Source: Apostichopus japonicus
Lineage: Eukaryota; Echinodermata; Holothuroidea; Aspidochirotida; Stichopodidae
Assembly: GCF_037975245.1 (NCBI RefSeq)
Contig: NC_092561.1
Location: 13,887,001 to 13,951,000 of the forward strand
Length of the DNA stretch: 64,000 bases
Direction: 5' to 3'
In this document: positions 1 through 12,600 of the stretch, one piece after another
Numbering within the stretch: position 1 is the stretch's first letter
Layout of the letters: each line of letters starts with the position of its first letter
The notes under the pieces: generated by a model
What the model was told of the DNA's origin: nothing
The model's database searches: none
What the model saw: the letters and a program-made list of their open reading frames with translations, nothing else
Translations under genes and position numbers: made by a program

Positions 1-14
1 TAAGGAAACTGCCC
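1..14 (-). CDS. Caspase exon D: p10 continuation, cut by window edge
   Basis: An acceptor tttctcag ends at 15. The two following bases complete the glycine codon left by exon C, and four more codons read Ala-Val-Ser-Leu. This matches the position of the family's G-x-V-S-(W/F/L)-R segment. Only 14 bases are present, so the call rests on the splice site, phase and these residues. Confidence 0.6.
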
Positions 15-3000
15 CTGAGAAAGTTACTTCAAGTGTAACACTCATAGTTATTTCAGCTGATTAATTTCTATTGTGAAACCGCTTTGTGAAATAATGAATC
101 AGTTGTAGACTTCTTGAAGCTCTAGAGGTTTTCGAAGTTGTGTAACCTTGTGTCGTGTGGCTCTATTTCTACGTTTCACACTTGAACAGGTATACTTTAG
201 TCCACCTACCCTCTGAAGAAGAGTAACTTATAAGAAAGTCAGCCTCAGTTGGAATTGTAACTTTCACTCCAGCTGATGTCTCAAGTGGTTCCTCATAGTC
301 CGTCGCGGCGCTACCAATCATTGCTGAAAATTCAGCCGTTCCTCCACGACACGCCTGCAAAAATAGGAGGGCAGTTAACAAAGTTTAACCATGGAGCTAT
401 AATGGTTAACGCAGTATTTGTAGCACGTTGCTGTTCACTGTGAACTTTAGATATGGAGTGTTAACTCCAAAAAGCTAAAAGTTGTCAAAATTTCACCTTT
501 TAAAATGGTTCCAAGATTGAGTGAGTAACCAACTTTTTCTCAACCCATTTTAAGATTCAGAAGATTTCAGTTTATTTGACACGCGTTTGATCATATTTTA
601 GCTATTTACTTGTTGTCAGTTGTGTTCAACATTTTACCACGCTTTAAAATAATAATGTCACTCATAACTTTGTTTTGCGCTATTCCCAAATAAAATTATA
701 TCTAGGGCGACAAGTAATTTGAAGGCAGGTGGAGGAGTGCTTGGGTAAGAACACAAAATGGCGCAGTCATGTTCGATATTTTAACTATATTTTAGTGAAG
801 TACAAGTTTGTTTTGAATTATCTAAACAAAAATTCACTATCATCTTCCTGTTCCTTAGCAAAGTACGTCAGAAAGTTTGCGAAGGAATTCTTAATATATC
901 TAACATCTCATTTTCTGAGGAAAGAGAGGCATCAACTCGTCATCAGATCACAATATGCAAAATGCGTGTGAATGGGCCCCTGTTTGTATGACGGGCGCGT
1001 TATCCAATATAAAACACATTGCTATTTTAAGTTATTTACGCGAATTAAAAGGAGATTTCACTGAGATTCCGAGGTTACAAATGTCAGTTACTTAGTGGTC
1101 ACTGACAGTAAATGGATATATGGCTTCTTAATACCAGACTGGAAGTAATAGATTGTATTCCATTCAGAATTTGTCTTATTTCATGCTGGTTTTAATTTTT
1201 CTAACTGATCACTTGGCAAGTAACCCACCTGGATTGTTGTCACTCCTATGCCACTGATGGTTGCTACTGAATATGTAGCTTCCTCTACTCCCAAGAACAC
1301 TTGTGATAGAACCCGTCTGCTCCCACACAACGTAATTGCCGCTCGCTTTGCGTCACGTTGTTTTTTATGCGAGAGCTGCCTCTCGTGATTTTTTGATAGC
1401 TTAGTTATCTTGTAAGCTCTGTGTGGATGCGTATGTGCATGTTTGTAGGGATTGGTCAATCGAAATTAACTTAAAATACGTTTGAATTTTAGTGTTTATA
1501 CGTCAATAGAACGTTGAAAGATATAGAACATACAGAAAATTCAGGAATTGCGTATGTCATCGCGAACGCCGTTCATGCACAATTTTTTATGAGCTATATA
1601 GTACAATAACATGTTTAAATTCACTAACACCTTCAATCATGATCGCTGCACTGAATAAAAACCGTTTATTATTTTACCTATAGAGTTTTAACCTCAGTTT
1701 TCATTGTAACTATGTATTTCCTCAACAATTTTGAACGTTTCAAGTCTATTCCACATTTAGCCTTGTATCCATAGCAAACCTCACTTTTCGCTTCATTCGA
1801 GCTTCTGAACTTTCATTCTGTCCTAAATTCCTTAAGCATAAGTCTCTATCACGGGGCACCTTATACCAACTCAAAGTACAGTTCTGTAGTTGAGTAGTTA
1901 AATAAATTTACTTCCATGTAGTAGCATTAAAATCTCATATTTGACATCATGCACCGTAATAACAATATATTTATTAAGGTTGCAAGTCTATTAGAGGTTT
2001 TCCCTTGCAAGAAAAGAAAATACACAATTTGCTTAATTTGATCTATGACCTTTCGTTGATCTTTAACCTCAGTGACATACGTAATCAAATATGTATATAG
2101 AAATTGACATACCCATCATACTTAGGAAGGTTGTCAGTTACTTCAATGCTTCCAGTTTGGGAGTTATATTTAGTCTCTATTTTTGCTAAATTTTTAGACA
2201 AATAATGAACACATTGGTATAGTCAAAGCTGAAACTCAATCGTAAGGTAGACATCTTCGTCCAATTCATAATGGCACCAACTTACTTGGATGATGAATAT
2301 CTTTGGTTTTCCAATAAGTGTACTACAGTTATTCCCTCGAAAAATATCGAATACATCATCATTGAGCCGCAACCACGTCCTGTTCGTCGAATGCACATTA
2401 CCGTTGCCTTTAAAACTTTCTGGATCACCGTCGCTTCCATAAATGATGCCATCATCACCATGTGTAAGAAACACACACAAGAAGCAGTCGAAATCTGAGT
2501 GATCCACTTTGCTGGCTAGAAAAGTGAGACCCGTTACTACATTTGTTGTAGAATCAATATAGATCTCCAATCCATTCATGAAAATGCATAGGATTTTTTG
2601 TTTAGTAATTTAATTTGTAAGTCCTTCCCGGTAGCAACTCGTCTTAACTAAAAGACATGTTACGAAATTATAACACACATTAGTTTTATCTGATTAACGG
2701 GTACTCACATTTAGCACTTTTAACTAATATAGCCATAAGCATAGGGTGTTATAACCTAATCCTTTATTTTTGATCAGCAACTCCTGAGATCTACGTGCTT
2801 GGAGTTCTAAGATCTGTCATATCAGAGAATTTGTTTCATGTTTTAATCACAGTATATGACAAATATTAGATAATGCGATATAGAAAATGTATAATGAGAC
2901 GCCCGTGATTAGATCACGACTTACCACAAATAAGCTCGGGTGGTAATGACGAGCACCTTATTTCCTATCAACACAGAATAAATCTTTCAAAATTTTCAAA

Positions 3001-3350
3001 CTCAGCCTTCTTGTCGTATTTGCGTATGTCAAATTCGCCCCGCTGGGAAGTAAAATTGAGACGCAAAAAAAATTCAGAATCATACTTATTGGTAATTTGG
3101 AGACATGTAGATAGAGCCTTTTATTAACCCTTTACCTTCAAGCAGAATATCACGGATTTCACTGGCAGTGCAATCATCATGTACGCGTACTTTGAATCCA
3201 AGATTCGTGAAGGTTTCTTTCAGGTTGTCTCTGTCTTTTCGAGTACCTTTCCTGTCGTCCATTTTTTGAAATATGTCATTATTAAAAATGTGAGCAAAAC
3301 CTCGTGGCTGATGCTGCATATCATAGCTTAAGTCGAAATGTATCACTGAC
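1..3350 (-). CDS. Caspase (cysteine protease, p20/p10 catalytic domain), partial, four exons
   Basis: Caspases cut proteins after aspartate and drive apoptosis or inflammation. Four minus-strand exons (3350-3136, 2515-2286, 354-210, 14-1) join through GT-AG introns with matching phases (1, 0, 1). In order they encode the p20 start (RGFAHIFNN), the S1-pocket arginine region (DRKGT), the catalytic histidine in THGDDG (usually SHG), GKPKIFIIQ followed by ACRGG giving the active-site QACRG, and the p10 start IPTEADFLISYSSSEG. The linker before p10 holds an aspartate (ATDYEE) that could be the maturation site. All expected catalytic residues are present and no stop or frameshift is seen, so it looks functional. 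The prodomain exons should lie above 3350 and were not recognised, so initiator versus executioner type is open. The p10 end leaves the window. Family assignment is firm; the subtype is not. Confidence 0.93.
210..354 (-). CDS. Caspase exon C: active-site cysteine and p10 start
   Basis: The acceptor is tttttgcag before 354 and the donor is gtaggt after 210. The first codons are GCG TGT CGT (Ala-Cys-Arg), which complete the QACRG pentapeptide with the last codon of exon B. The exon then runs through the inter-subunit linker to IPTEADFLISYSSSEG. It leaves in phase 1. Confidence 0.93.
355..2285 (-). other. Caspase intron between exons B and C
   Basis: A 1.9-kb AT-rich stretch bounded by gtaagt and tttttgcag on the minus strand. 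The open frames in it lack similarity I recognise and have no convincing splice context. I see no other gene or repeat. Confidence 0.7.
2286..2515 (-). CDS. Caspase exon B: catalytic histidine region
   Basis: The acceptor is ttttctag before 2515 and the donor is gtaagt after CAA at 2286. The exon holds DHSDFDCFLC, THGDDGIIYGSDG with the catalytic His, and IFRGNNCSTLIGKPKIFIIQ. It ends at a codon boundary exactly one residue before the ACRG active site in exon C. Confidence 0.93.
3136..3350 (-). CDS. Caspase exon A: start of p20
   Basis: The acceptor is ctgcag at 3351-3356 and the donor is gtaaag after GAA-G at 3136. The exon enters with one base of a split codon and leaves in phase 1. It encodes the YxM...PRGFAHIFNN strand, the FQKMDDRKGT loop with the pocket arginine, and the DRDNL...LGFKVRVHDD segment typical of all caspases. 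It is continuous with exon B: the final G plus CC makes alanine. Confidence 0.92.
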
Positions 3351-5972
3351 CTGCAGTAAGAAACATACAAGATGCTGTCACAGTTTAACTATACGGGCTT
3401 GTCAGGTGACATCGCATGTTGAAGATTTATATAAGTTTGCATAGAACGAAATCGTACAGGGATCTGTGTTTGGAGGACACTGAGACACTCATGCCTTTTG
3501 TGAAATTGAGAAATTTCCCAGAAAAGGCTTGGAGTCATTTGACGTGCGTTACTAGACTAGTGGCCCCACGGCATATTTTAGACGTGGCCAAATGGATTAC
3601 CGATTGTACTATTAATATCAATGTTTACGCCTTAACTGACCTACGGAAGGCTTCAGTGGATTACGGTACTTACCTCGGGCGGCCGCACCGGCCTAATTAA
3701 GATGCTGCCAGGGTAGAGAATGGTCTTAGGTTCTACGGGAGACGTTAACACTGATTGCGTCGAATGACACATAACAAACCCCATAGTTGCATAATGTAGC
3801 ACCTTTTTGCATCCAAGCAACCTCAATTATACACAATACAGACACTTCCCAATAAAAACGTCCACATTTTCAGTACACGCACTGCACTCTAAAGAAATTT
3901 CTTCATATGGGTTTTAGCCGAATCATGTGTATTGTGCAACGGGGGTTTACTATCACTATATACTCCAACGTGCGTATTGATTTACACGAGTGTAACCCGA
4001 GCTTTATACTCACGGTTCATCCCTACGTTTAGGCTTCTGTTTTGTCCTAAAGACGTAATTGCTAGATGGGGTATCAGCTACAGCCATGTTGTCAGGTTAC
4101 CTATTATGCACAGGTTAAAGAGATTTGTGTTTTGATTCCCCGTGATCTGTAAGAAAAGACAAAAAAAAAAGATGAATAATTGACGACACCTTAACACGGA
4201 GTTTCTGAAGTACATTTTTTATTAATTTTTTGGGTCGTAAGTTAGAGCTTTATTTTATATTCTTTGCTCTTTAAACAAAAGGCTTCTCTTTTGGTTGTAA
4301 TTGTAATGGTCTTCTTCTGATTATTATGCCCGTTTCCCTCGAGATCTGTTCGCATTTGACCTATTTTATTAAACTTCAATTTCACCATCGAGATGGAAAG
4401 ATTTGTTACAACTATTTTGCATTTATAAAGAGAATGGCTTTAGAAATTTAATCATCGAGTTAGCTCACTGATATAACTAAAAATCTGATCAAGACCCTCG
4501 GGGTTGATCTGACTGAATTTTAACACCATTAATTTCCTGTTTACAACAAAATACCCTTCAATCAAGTTTGACCAAGAATCATTTACATTTTTCGTGACAC
4601 ACATAGTACTTTACACCACACTTGACAACCGTAATCCTTTGTATCAGTTTTGATAAAACTATCAGTTTTGAGTGATTGGATAAGCATACCAATAATTTAC
4701 GTGTAAACTAAATATACTGACAAGAACTTCAACTTCTCTTTTCTTGACCTTTTTCTTTACTCTTTCCTTTCTCACTAATGACCATCAAAACGCAGCAATC
4801 GCACAATTCCATGTTACTATGACTAACTTCTCAGTTAAGATCAGGCAAGTAAATAACATACCCCAACTGTGTTGGGCAATTTACCTACCAAATCACATAT
4901 TTTTCTACCCATTAACAATTATTTTAAACACCCAGTAAATCGAGTTTTCCTATTTTCCACCCAGTAAATTATTCTGCCCACTACATCTCGATGATTTGAC
5001 TGTCTTAGTACACATCCTCTTTCACGTGTAACGGTAGACAAACCTGTAAAATGTAATTGTTTGAAAAGGAAATATATAGTCTCATTGAAAGAACAGTAAA
5101 CTAAACGAACCCACATTAAGTGTGCAACGTTAAACGTATAACATTGTTTATAGGCCCATGTGTGACTGAAGTTCCATGAAACCCATCAGTTACTTATAAA
5201 TCAGGCGGATGAGATTTGATAGCTTCATAAATAGTGCGGGCAGATAGAACGCGTTCATATATGGTTTTGAATTACCTGCAACGACAGTAAACGCTTTGTT
5301 TTGAAGTCACTAGTAATTTTATGATTTAACGTATGGATTACATTTTACAGGCAATGTAAACTTTCCTGATGCATCAAGCCGTAGAACCATCAAACTAATT
5401 ACGACGTGACTGCAGCTCTCGGATCACAAACGCTATACCAACTTCAAGGGCACTTTCGTTTTGGAAAATTCTTTGATATAATTATCATGATTCACCTTTA
5501 GAAATTCGATACAATTATTGTACAATCTTGACATGACCGATACCCGGTTGTGCAGGTCCGGTGCAGTGATTTTGTCAGTTTCGAATTGGCATTATTGGTT
5601 GGGTTGGACAGAAGATTTGATGACATATTTTGTAGAAAAACAAATCCAGCTCAGTCGACGTAAACTATCGCGTGTGGTGCGAACCGCCTCCAGGAGATGA
5701 AAGAGTTGCCTGCCGGCTACCCACCGGCACCCGATACTCGTAGCTGGTTTTGTATCTACTGTTCTTGTCCTGTAACACATGTTAAAGTGCTACGAACACA
5801 AAATCGTAATTACTGATGCACGGTTATGGGACATGAATAGTAGTTGCTGTATGAATACCGGCTGCCACCAGACGTTTTGTAAGCGGGATGCCTGCTAAAA
5901 ATTCCGCCAAATATTTGCTCACAGAGTATTTAATCAGTGATAAAGGTCGATATGCACTGCCGGGGACCCGGC
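3351..5972. other. No recognisable gene
   Basis: AT-rich sequence upstream of the visible caspase exons. Caspase 5' exons (prodomain) may lie here or further right, but no segment shows a death-fold or CARD signature that I can defend. Short open frames on both strands look like chance. Confidence 0.4.
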
Positions 5973-7614
5973 CGTATTAAAGACCAAATATGGAGGCAAT
6001 TTTTTTTTTGAGATTTTCCATTAATTTAGGAGTTTACATACCCATAATCAACATGTGTAAAAAATAATCTTCGAAAACCTACTATAACCCATCAAAAACG
6101 ACCACGAAAATGGACATTTTGGGTAGTCACGTGACATGAACCTCTGGAATGTCTGAAAACAGAGATTGACCCAAAGGAGCCTTTGGTCACCGTGTGACGT
6201 CAAAGTTTGTATACCGCGAAAATCAAACGCTGATATAGGCACTGTTTGTACACAGATAGCGAACAATTGTACTGTTTTTGACTTCCAATTTCGAGCGTTT
6301 GAAAAGCTGTTAGCTTAAAACAAGAACACATGAAGGTTAACAACAAGTTTTAAGACAATTATAAGCAGAAATTTTAGTTAAATTGCTTATTTTATTAGCA
6401 AAATTTCCACTCAAATGGAGGCATCTTTTACATAGCGTAGAGTCAATAGGTCCGTACGGTACAATATACTTACATAGTACTTACTCGTTTTAATATCCAA
6501 AAGTATACAAACACAGAAAAAGTATCCTGTCAATAAACAAATTTAGCAGTGAATATCCTAATCCACGTTTCTTGTTCAATCCTGGGCGAAAAACTACCGT
6601 GAGTCTGTGTAATTCCATAGAGTTAGGTCTAGTTGAAACAGGCCTTGCCCAGTACTAACATCCCACAATCACAAGACAGTCACTAACGAAATAAAACGTC
6701 CGATCGCTACATACTACCGTTTTTAACTCCTTGGACCATGCAGATGTAGGAATAAACAGAACGGACAATATTACACATGTATCAGGAACTCACGATACTG
6801 GAATACAACAAATGAAATAGATAAATCCTAACATGGCTATTTACACATGCTGTGAGCCAACGCCTGCGAGAGTTGTAACTAACTACCGTACCTGTACTAA
6901 CAATGCTATACCCTTGGCACGGTATATACGGTCATCTCTTACAGTAAATATATTACTGTCAATTGCGTGATATAATGTTACATGTAAGGACGTCCAGGGC
7001 GTGTTTACGGTCAATTTCACATTAGCTATGTCCGACCATGGTCCGACACAGCTATCGACAGTATATAATTTTCACAGAATGTGACATTTGCAGCAAACAC
7101 AGAAGCAGAGTCATGCATGTGGACTCATGGGCATGAGATACTCCGGGTGCTGAAAAATCTTTCCGCGTGGATCTCAAAAAATTGATCCAAAGTCTGCGGC
7201 GTTTTACGTCGGTTCTTTTACTCGGAAATCTAAAAAAGCTGATGCTTTTGTTGGATGAGGTATGAGGTTGAGGTTGGATGAGGTACAACAGAGAATTGTG
7301 ACATTTTGAGGAAAAAGGAGTAATATCGTTGATGTTTTTGGCAGCTCAAGTATACGATTTTACACACTAAAAGTATAGTTGTGAGTGAGGTATATAAACG
7401 TTGACGTCACATGGTCACCTGATGTCTTAGGAATGTTTCAGGAATGTCTGAAATAGAAGCTGACTTTTCGTCCCATTTTCACTTATTTAGCGTCCGAAAT
7501 TGGTAAAGTTAATTACAGCAATGTAATTGGAGTCAGTTAAGGATTACATACATGAAAAATGGTGGGATTTTATGTTTATCGAAAAGTCTCCATAGTTGGT
7601 CTTTAAAGAATACG
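5973..7614. mobile_element. Fold-back-type element with long degenerate inverted repeats
   Basis: The outer ends are inverted copies: 5973-5997 and 7586-7614 share the cggt/ttaaagaccaa/tatggag motif in opposite orientation. A second inverted pair, 6185-6215 and 7389-7419, matches at 27 of 31 positions and includes ttgacgtcac. Both pairs sit symmetrically, so the arms are about 240 bp with a central region of about 1.15 kb. No transposase reading frame is visible, which suggests a non-autonomous fold-back or MITE-like element. Target-site duplications were not identified. Confidence 0.5.
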
Positions 7615-7879
7615 ATTTTTTAAAAACCTATTCGTATTCTTCAATCGGCAGATTTACCATTTTATTATTTAAATTTAAATATTCTATCCTGATAGATAAT
7701 TCTAGGGCTATTTTGAAGAATTTCCACGGGGAGGGGACAGTACAAAGACGAAATTGATCAAAGTATCCGAGTTGTATGAGGCCAGGCTGTTTCTGGTGGG
7801 GTGGGATATGGTGGGGAATGTACTGAAAGGGGATAAATGTCTAGAAAAAAACGCCCCTGGAAACAGCAGTTTCAAATAT
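7615..7879. other. No gene seen
   Basis: AT-rich spacer between the fold-back element and duplicated segment A. Nothing recognisable. Confidence 0.4.
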
Positions 7880-8635
7880 TTATCACAAAAGTAAAAGTAA
7901 CACCATACTTACCTTTTCCACACCTAGACACCTGTCAGAGTACATTGCAGTACATTATTGAAATTAATATACAATCAATAATAAATATACAATCAAATTT
8001 TTCTCAATGCGGCTTCCTTGATAATTTTAGTCGTTATTTCATATAATAAAATTCAGCCATGTTTTTGTTGTTGTAATATTTGGTACTTAAGCAAGTCGTG
8101 AAATATAGCAATGCATATTTCACTGGTAGTAATACGGAGCTAGTTGCTTACATGGTTATTATCAATAATATGATTAATGTAAAATAACATTATTAACAAG
8201 GCTGTTCCATTTTGAGGATAAGTTCTATTTTTATGTTGATTTTTTGGTGCAGATAGATATTGTGATACTTACTGGAATATATTCCGTCAAAGATGCAAAA
8301 GAACTTTCAATTCACCGTATGCTGATCTGGATAATGAATGTAATACAGTTCGCTTGATTATCAAATAATGTCGTTCCTTGATTCTGCAACCGGGTATTTC
8401 CATCCATCGGTCACGGTGTATGATTCTTTATGACTAAACAAGTACCCGCTGCTATTATATTTTCTGTTATAACGCATGAACTGTCTTTCAATACACCTCA
8501 TGGTGGTTGTAGTATATTGAACTAATGGAAAAACAATAGTTTGACGACATGGTATTTAAGTCAATGAGGGAATTACATGGATTAAAATTAGAGAGGAATT
8601 TTGTGACACCATAATGCCGATTTAGTCATGTGGCA
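7880..8635. repeat. Dispersed duplicated segment, copy A
   Basis: This stretch aligns colinearly and in the same orientation with 57905-58690, and partly with 58700-58990. Shared landmarks are a cttacc...ccacacctag block, a gatacttactggaata block, a ccatccatcggtcacggtg block and a terminal ttttgtgacaccata block. On the minus strand the shared core has an acceptor (gttgcag) and a donor (gtaagtatc) around an exon-like stretch. In this copy small insertions bring that frame to a stop, so it is broken relative to copy B. Confidence 0.75.
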
Positions 8636-9120
8636 TTGAAGTAATATACGGATAATAACAGTCCCATTTATATCAAGAATCGAAGAAAAAAGTAACGGTT
8701 TTGAGAATATACGAGTAGCTTACAAGCGTCCCTGTTGAGAAGGGAGAGAGGGAGTTTCCTACCACATGGACCTAAATTTCCATCACTTGAAGACTATGTA
8801 AAAAAATCCCCGCTTAGGCACTGCATTTGACAATTTGTCATGGACCACCGAGCTCATGTTGAATTTACCAAAAACAGGCTTGTGAGTTGTGCACATGCAT
8901 CGATGTGTTCTAACGCTTTATATAAATTCGTCTGTGAGTTCCAGGGTAAAAATAAATATCATCTTTCCAAAAAACGCGACGATGACGATGGTGAACATGA
9001 TCACGTGGTAGTAAGTTAGTGGTCCACGTTTTCGTCGGTTGAATTTTAAAACAAACAAAACCCGACTGAACCATTTTCTCCCGACTGACTGTCCCTACCC
9101 CTTTCCCTTTGTGCACGCCA
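8636..9120. other. No gene seen
   Basis: Spacer before the AT microsatellite with no recognisable feature. Confidence 0.4.
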
Positions 9121-9273
<153 letters not shown>

Positions 9274-9527
9274 ACTGGTTTGACCCATAGGGGGAAATGG
9301 AAAAAAGTGTACCATAAGGGGAAATTGAGGGAAAACACGAATAACATGGAAATAAATTATGTTTTAATATCTAAATTTTCATGAAATACTTGTCATGATG
9401 TGCTCTAATGTGCTACATGTTTTTTGAGATTAAATTAATAAGATCGTAGGATATACCTTTTTTGGAACTGAAAAAATTTCCCCCTAACGTATTTTTCCTA
9501 CTAATGAGGATTAGGGGGAAAAGTTTG

Positions 9528-9634
9528 TATTTCTCCTTAACAGTTTTTTGTATTTCACCTTAACAGTTTTTTGTATTTCTCCTTAACAGTTTTTTGTATT
9601 TCTCCTTAACAGTTTCTTGTATTTCTCCTTAACG
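9528..9634 (+). repeat. 23-bp tandem repeat at the satellite edge
   Basis: Four to five copies of a 23-bp unit built from tgtatttctccttaacag plus a T run. The unit core is the left arm of the inverted repeat found in each 860-bp satellite unit that follows. It therefore looks like a local expansion of that arm at the array boundary. Confidence 0.85.
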
Positions 9635-12600
9635 TTGAAATAAGCAAATTTTCCTTTAAGGAGAAATACAAACATGTATTCGTAGTACAGAATTATGGGT
9701 ACGGTGGGAGGATTGAGTGGTAGAGTAATTTCTCCGGGGACAAAACATATGATATGTAATAAACTTTGATGATAAAATGAAAATAATCAATAATATAAAC
9801 TATGATAAGTATAATATTATTTACTATAACATCAGGAATGTGAGGGTTCATATAAAAGCGCAATAAAAGGGCTGAAAAACTTCGAACTACCTACACGGTC
9901 GCACTTACGCCAAACCCCTCCCCCTTTCCCTCTTTCATGGGTAACTCTAGCCCAACCATCTGTTCAGAAACGTTCAAGCATCTCGTATACGAAAATCGGT
10001 AAAGGAAAGCTACCAGGGGTGTTGTGGGTAGGGGCGGGGGGTTGCGACCACTTTAATACCCTATTAGTTTTCGAGCATAACAGTATTCACTCTGGCTAAT
10101 TATTAGTTTAGTTTAGTTACCAAAGGATCAGGAAGCTTTACAGTAACTTATTTGAGACTCTATCCATGTTAGATCATGGATGAACACCGGCTAACTTCAA
10201 GCCTTCTATTTTTGATAATTGTTCAGAGGGTAAAGAGGCAGGGGTGTGAATTTTCTCCCATTCCTGCTCCCGGGACTGCCTTTTAAAGTCCCCATCAGTT
10301 TTTTTCGATACATTTGCACCACTGGCCCTCACTTCACAATCTTAAATTCACACTGGTGAGCAAGTAAGCAACTGAGTATAGCTATCTGCTTGAAGGCTAC
10401 ATAGACTATTTACTAAAAAAGCTGTATGTTAATGTAACAGCCAGAATTTGCATTTCTAATTAGATACAAGTTTCTTGTATTTCTCCTTAACGTTGAAATA
10501 AGCAAATTTTCCCTTAAGGAGAAATACAAACATGTATTCGTAGTACAGCATTATGGTTACGATGGGGAGGATTGAGTGGTAGAGTAATTTCTCCGGGGAC
10601 AAAACATTTGATATGTAATAAACTTTGATGATGAATGAAAATAATCAATAATATAATCTATGATAAGTTTAATATTATTTATTATATCATCAGACTGTGA
10701 GGGGCACATATAAAAGCGCAAAAAAGGGCTGAAAAACTTCGAACTACTCACACGGTCGCACTAACCCCACCTCCCTCCCCCTTTCCCTCTTTCGTGGGTA
10801 ACTCTAGCCCAACCATCTGTTCAGAAACGTTCAAGCGTCTCGTTTACGGAATTAGGTAAAGGAGAGCTACCGGGGGCGTTGTGGGTAGAGGCGGGGGTTG
10901 CGACCACTTTAATACCCTATTAGTTTTCGAGCATAACAGTATTCACTCTGGCTAATTATTAGTTTAGTTTAGTTTAGTTACCCAAGGATCAGGAAGCTTT
11001 ACAGTAGCTTATTTGAGAACCTATCCGTGTTAAATCATGGATGAACACCGGCTTACTTCAAGCCTTCTGTTTTCGATAATTGTTCAGAGGGTAACTTGAA
11101 GAGGCAGTGATGTGAATTCTCTCCCATTCCTGCTCCCGGAAACGCCTTTTAAAGTCCTCATCAGTTTTTTCGATACATTTCTACCACTGGCCCTCACTTC
11201 ACAATCTTATTAATCACCCTGGTTAAACAAGTAAGCATCTGAGTGTAGTCATCTGCTTGAAGGATACATAGACTATTTACTACAAAAGCCATGTTAATGT
11301 AACAGCCAGAATTTGCATTTCTAATTAGATACAGGTTTCTCGTATTTCTCCTTAACTTCGAAATAAGCAAATTTTCCCTTAAGGAGAAATTAAAACATGT
11401 ATTCGTAGTACAGAAATATGGTTAGGGTGGGGAGGATTGAGGGGTAGAGTTATTTCTCCGGAGACAAAACATATGATGTGTAATAAAATTTGATGATAAA
11501 TGAAAATAATCAATAATATAAACTATGATAAGTTTAATATTATTTATTATATCATCAGGACTGTGAGGGGCACATTTAAAAGCGCAATAAAAGGGCTAAA
11601 AAACTTCGAACTACTCACACGGTCGTACTTACCCCTCCGCCCTTCCCCCTTCCCCTCTTTCATGGCCAACACTCTAGCCCAACCATCTGTTCTAAAAAGT
11701 TCAAGCGTCGCGTATACGAAATAAGGTAAACGAAAGCTACCAGGGGCGTTGTGGGTAGGGGCGGGGATTGCGACCACATTGATACCCTATTAGTTTTCGA
11801 GCATAACAGTATTCACTCTGACTAATTATTAGTTTAGTTTAGTTACCCAAGGATCAGGAAGCTTTACAGTAGCTTATTTGAGAACCTATCCGTGCTAGAT
11901 CATGGATGAACACCGGCTTACTTCAAGCCTTCTGTTTTCGATAATTGTTCAGAGGGAAAAGAGGCAGGGGTGTGAATTTTCTCCCATGCCTGCTCCCGAG
12001 AACGCCTTTTAAAGTCCCCATCAACTTTTTTTCTCGATACTTTGGTACCACTGGCCCTCACTTCACAATCTTAAATTCACACTGGTTAAGCAAGTAAGCA
12101 ACTGAGTATAGCTATCTGCTTGAAGGCTACATAGACTATTTACTACAAAATCTATATGTTAATGTAACAGTCAAAATTTGCATTTCTAATTAGATACAAG
12201 TTTCTTGTATTTCTCCTTAACGTCGAAATAAGCCAATTTTCCCTTCAGGAGAAATACAAACATGTATTCGTAGTACAGCATTATGTTAACGGTGGGGAGG
12301 ATTGAGTGGTAGAGTAATTTCTCCGGCTACAAAACATATGATATGTAATAAAATTTGATGATAAATGAAAATAATCAATAATATAATCTATGATCAGTTT
12401 AATATTATTTATTATATCATCAGGAATGTGAGGGGTTCATATAAAAGGGCAAAAAAAAAAGGCTGAAAAACTTCAAACTATACTTACACGGTCGCACTTA
12501 CCCCACCTCCCTCCCCCTTTCCCCATTTCATGGGAAACTCTAGCCAAACCATCTGTTCAGAAACGTTCAAGCGTCTCGTATATGAAAATCGGTAAAGGAA

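Noticed and set aside
1181-1459. 92-codon minus frame inside the caspase intron
   Set aside because: No caspase similarity, no splice sites in phase with the neighbouring exons. Probably chance.
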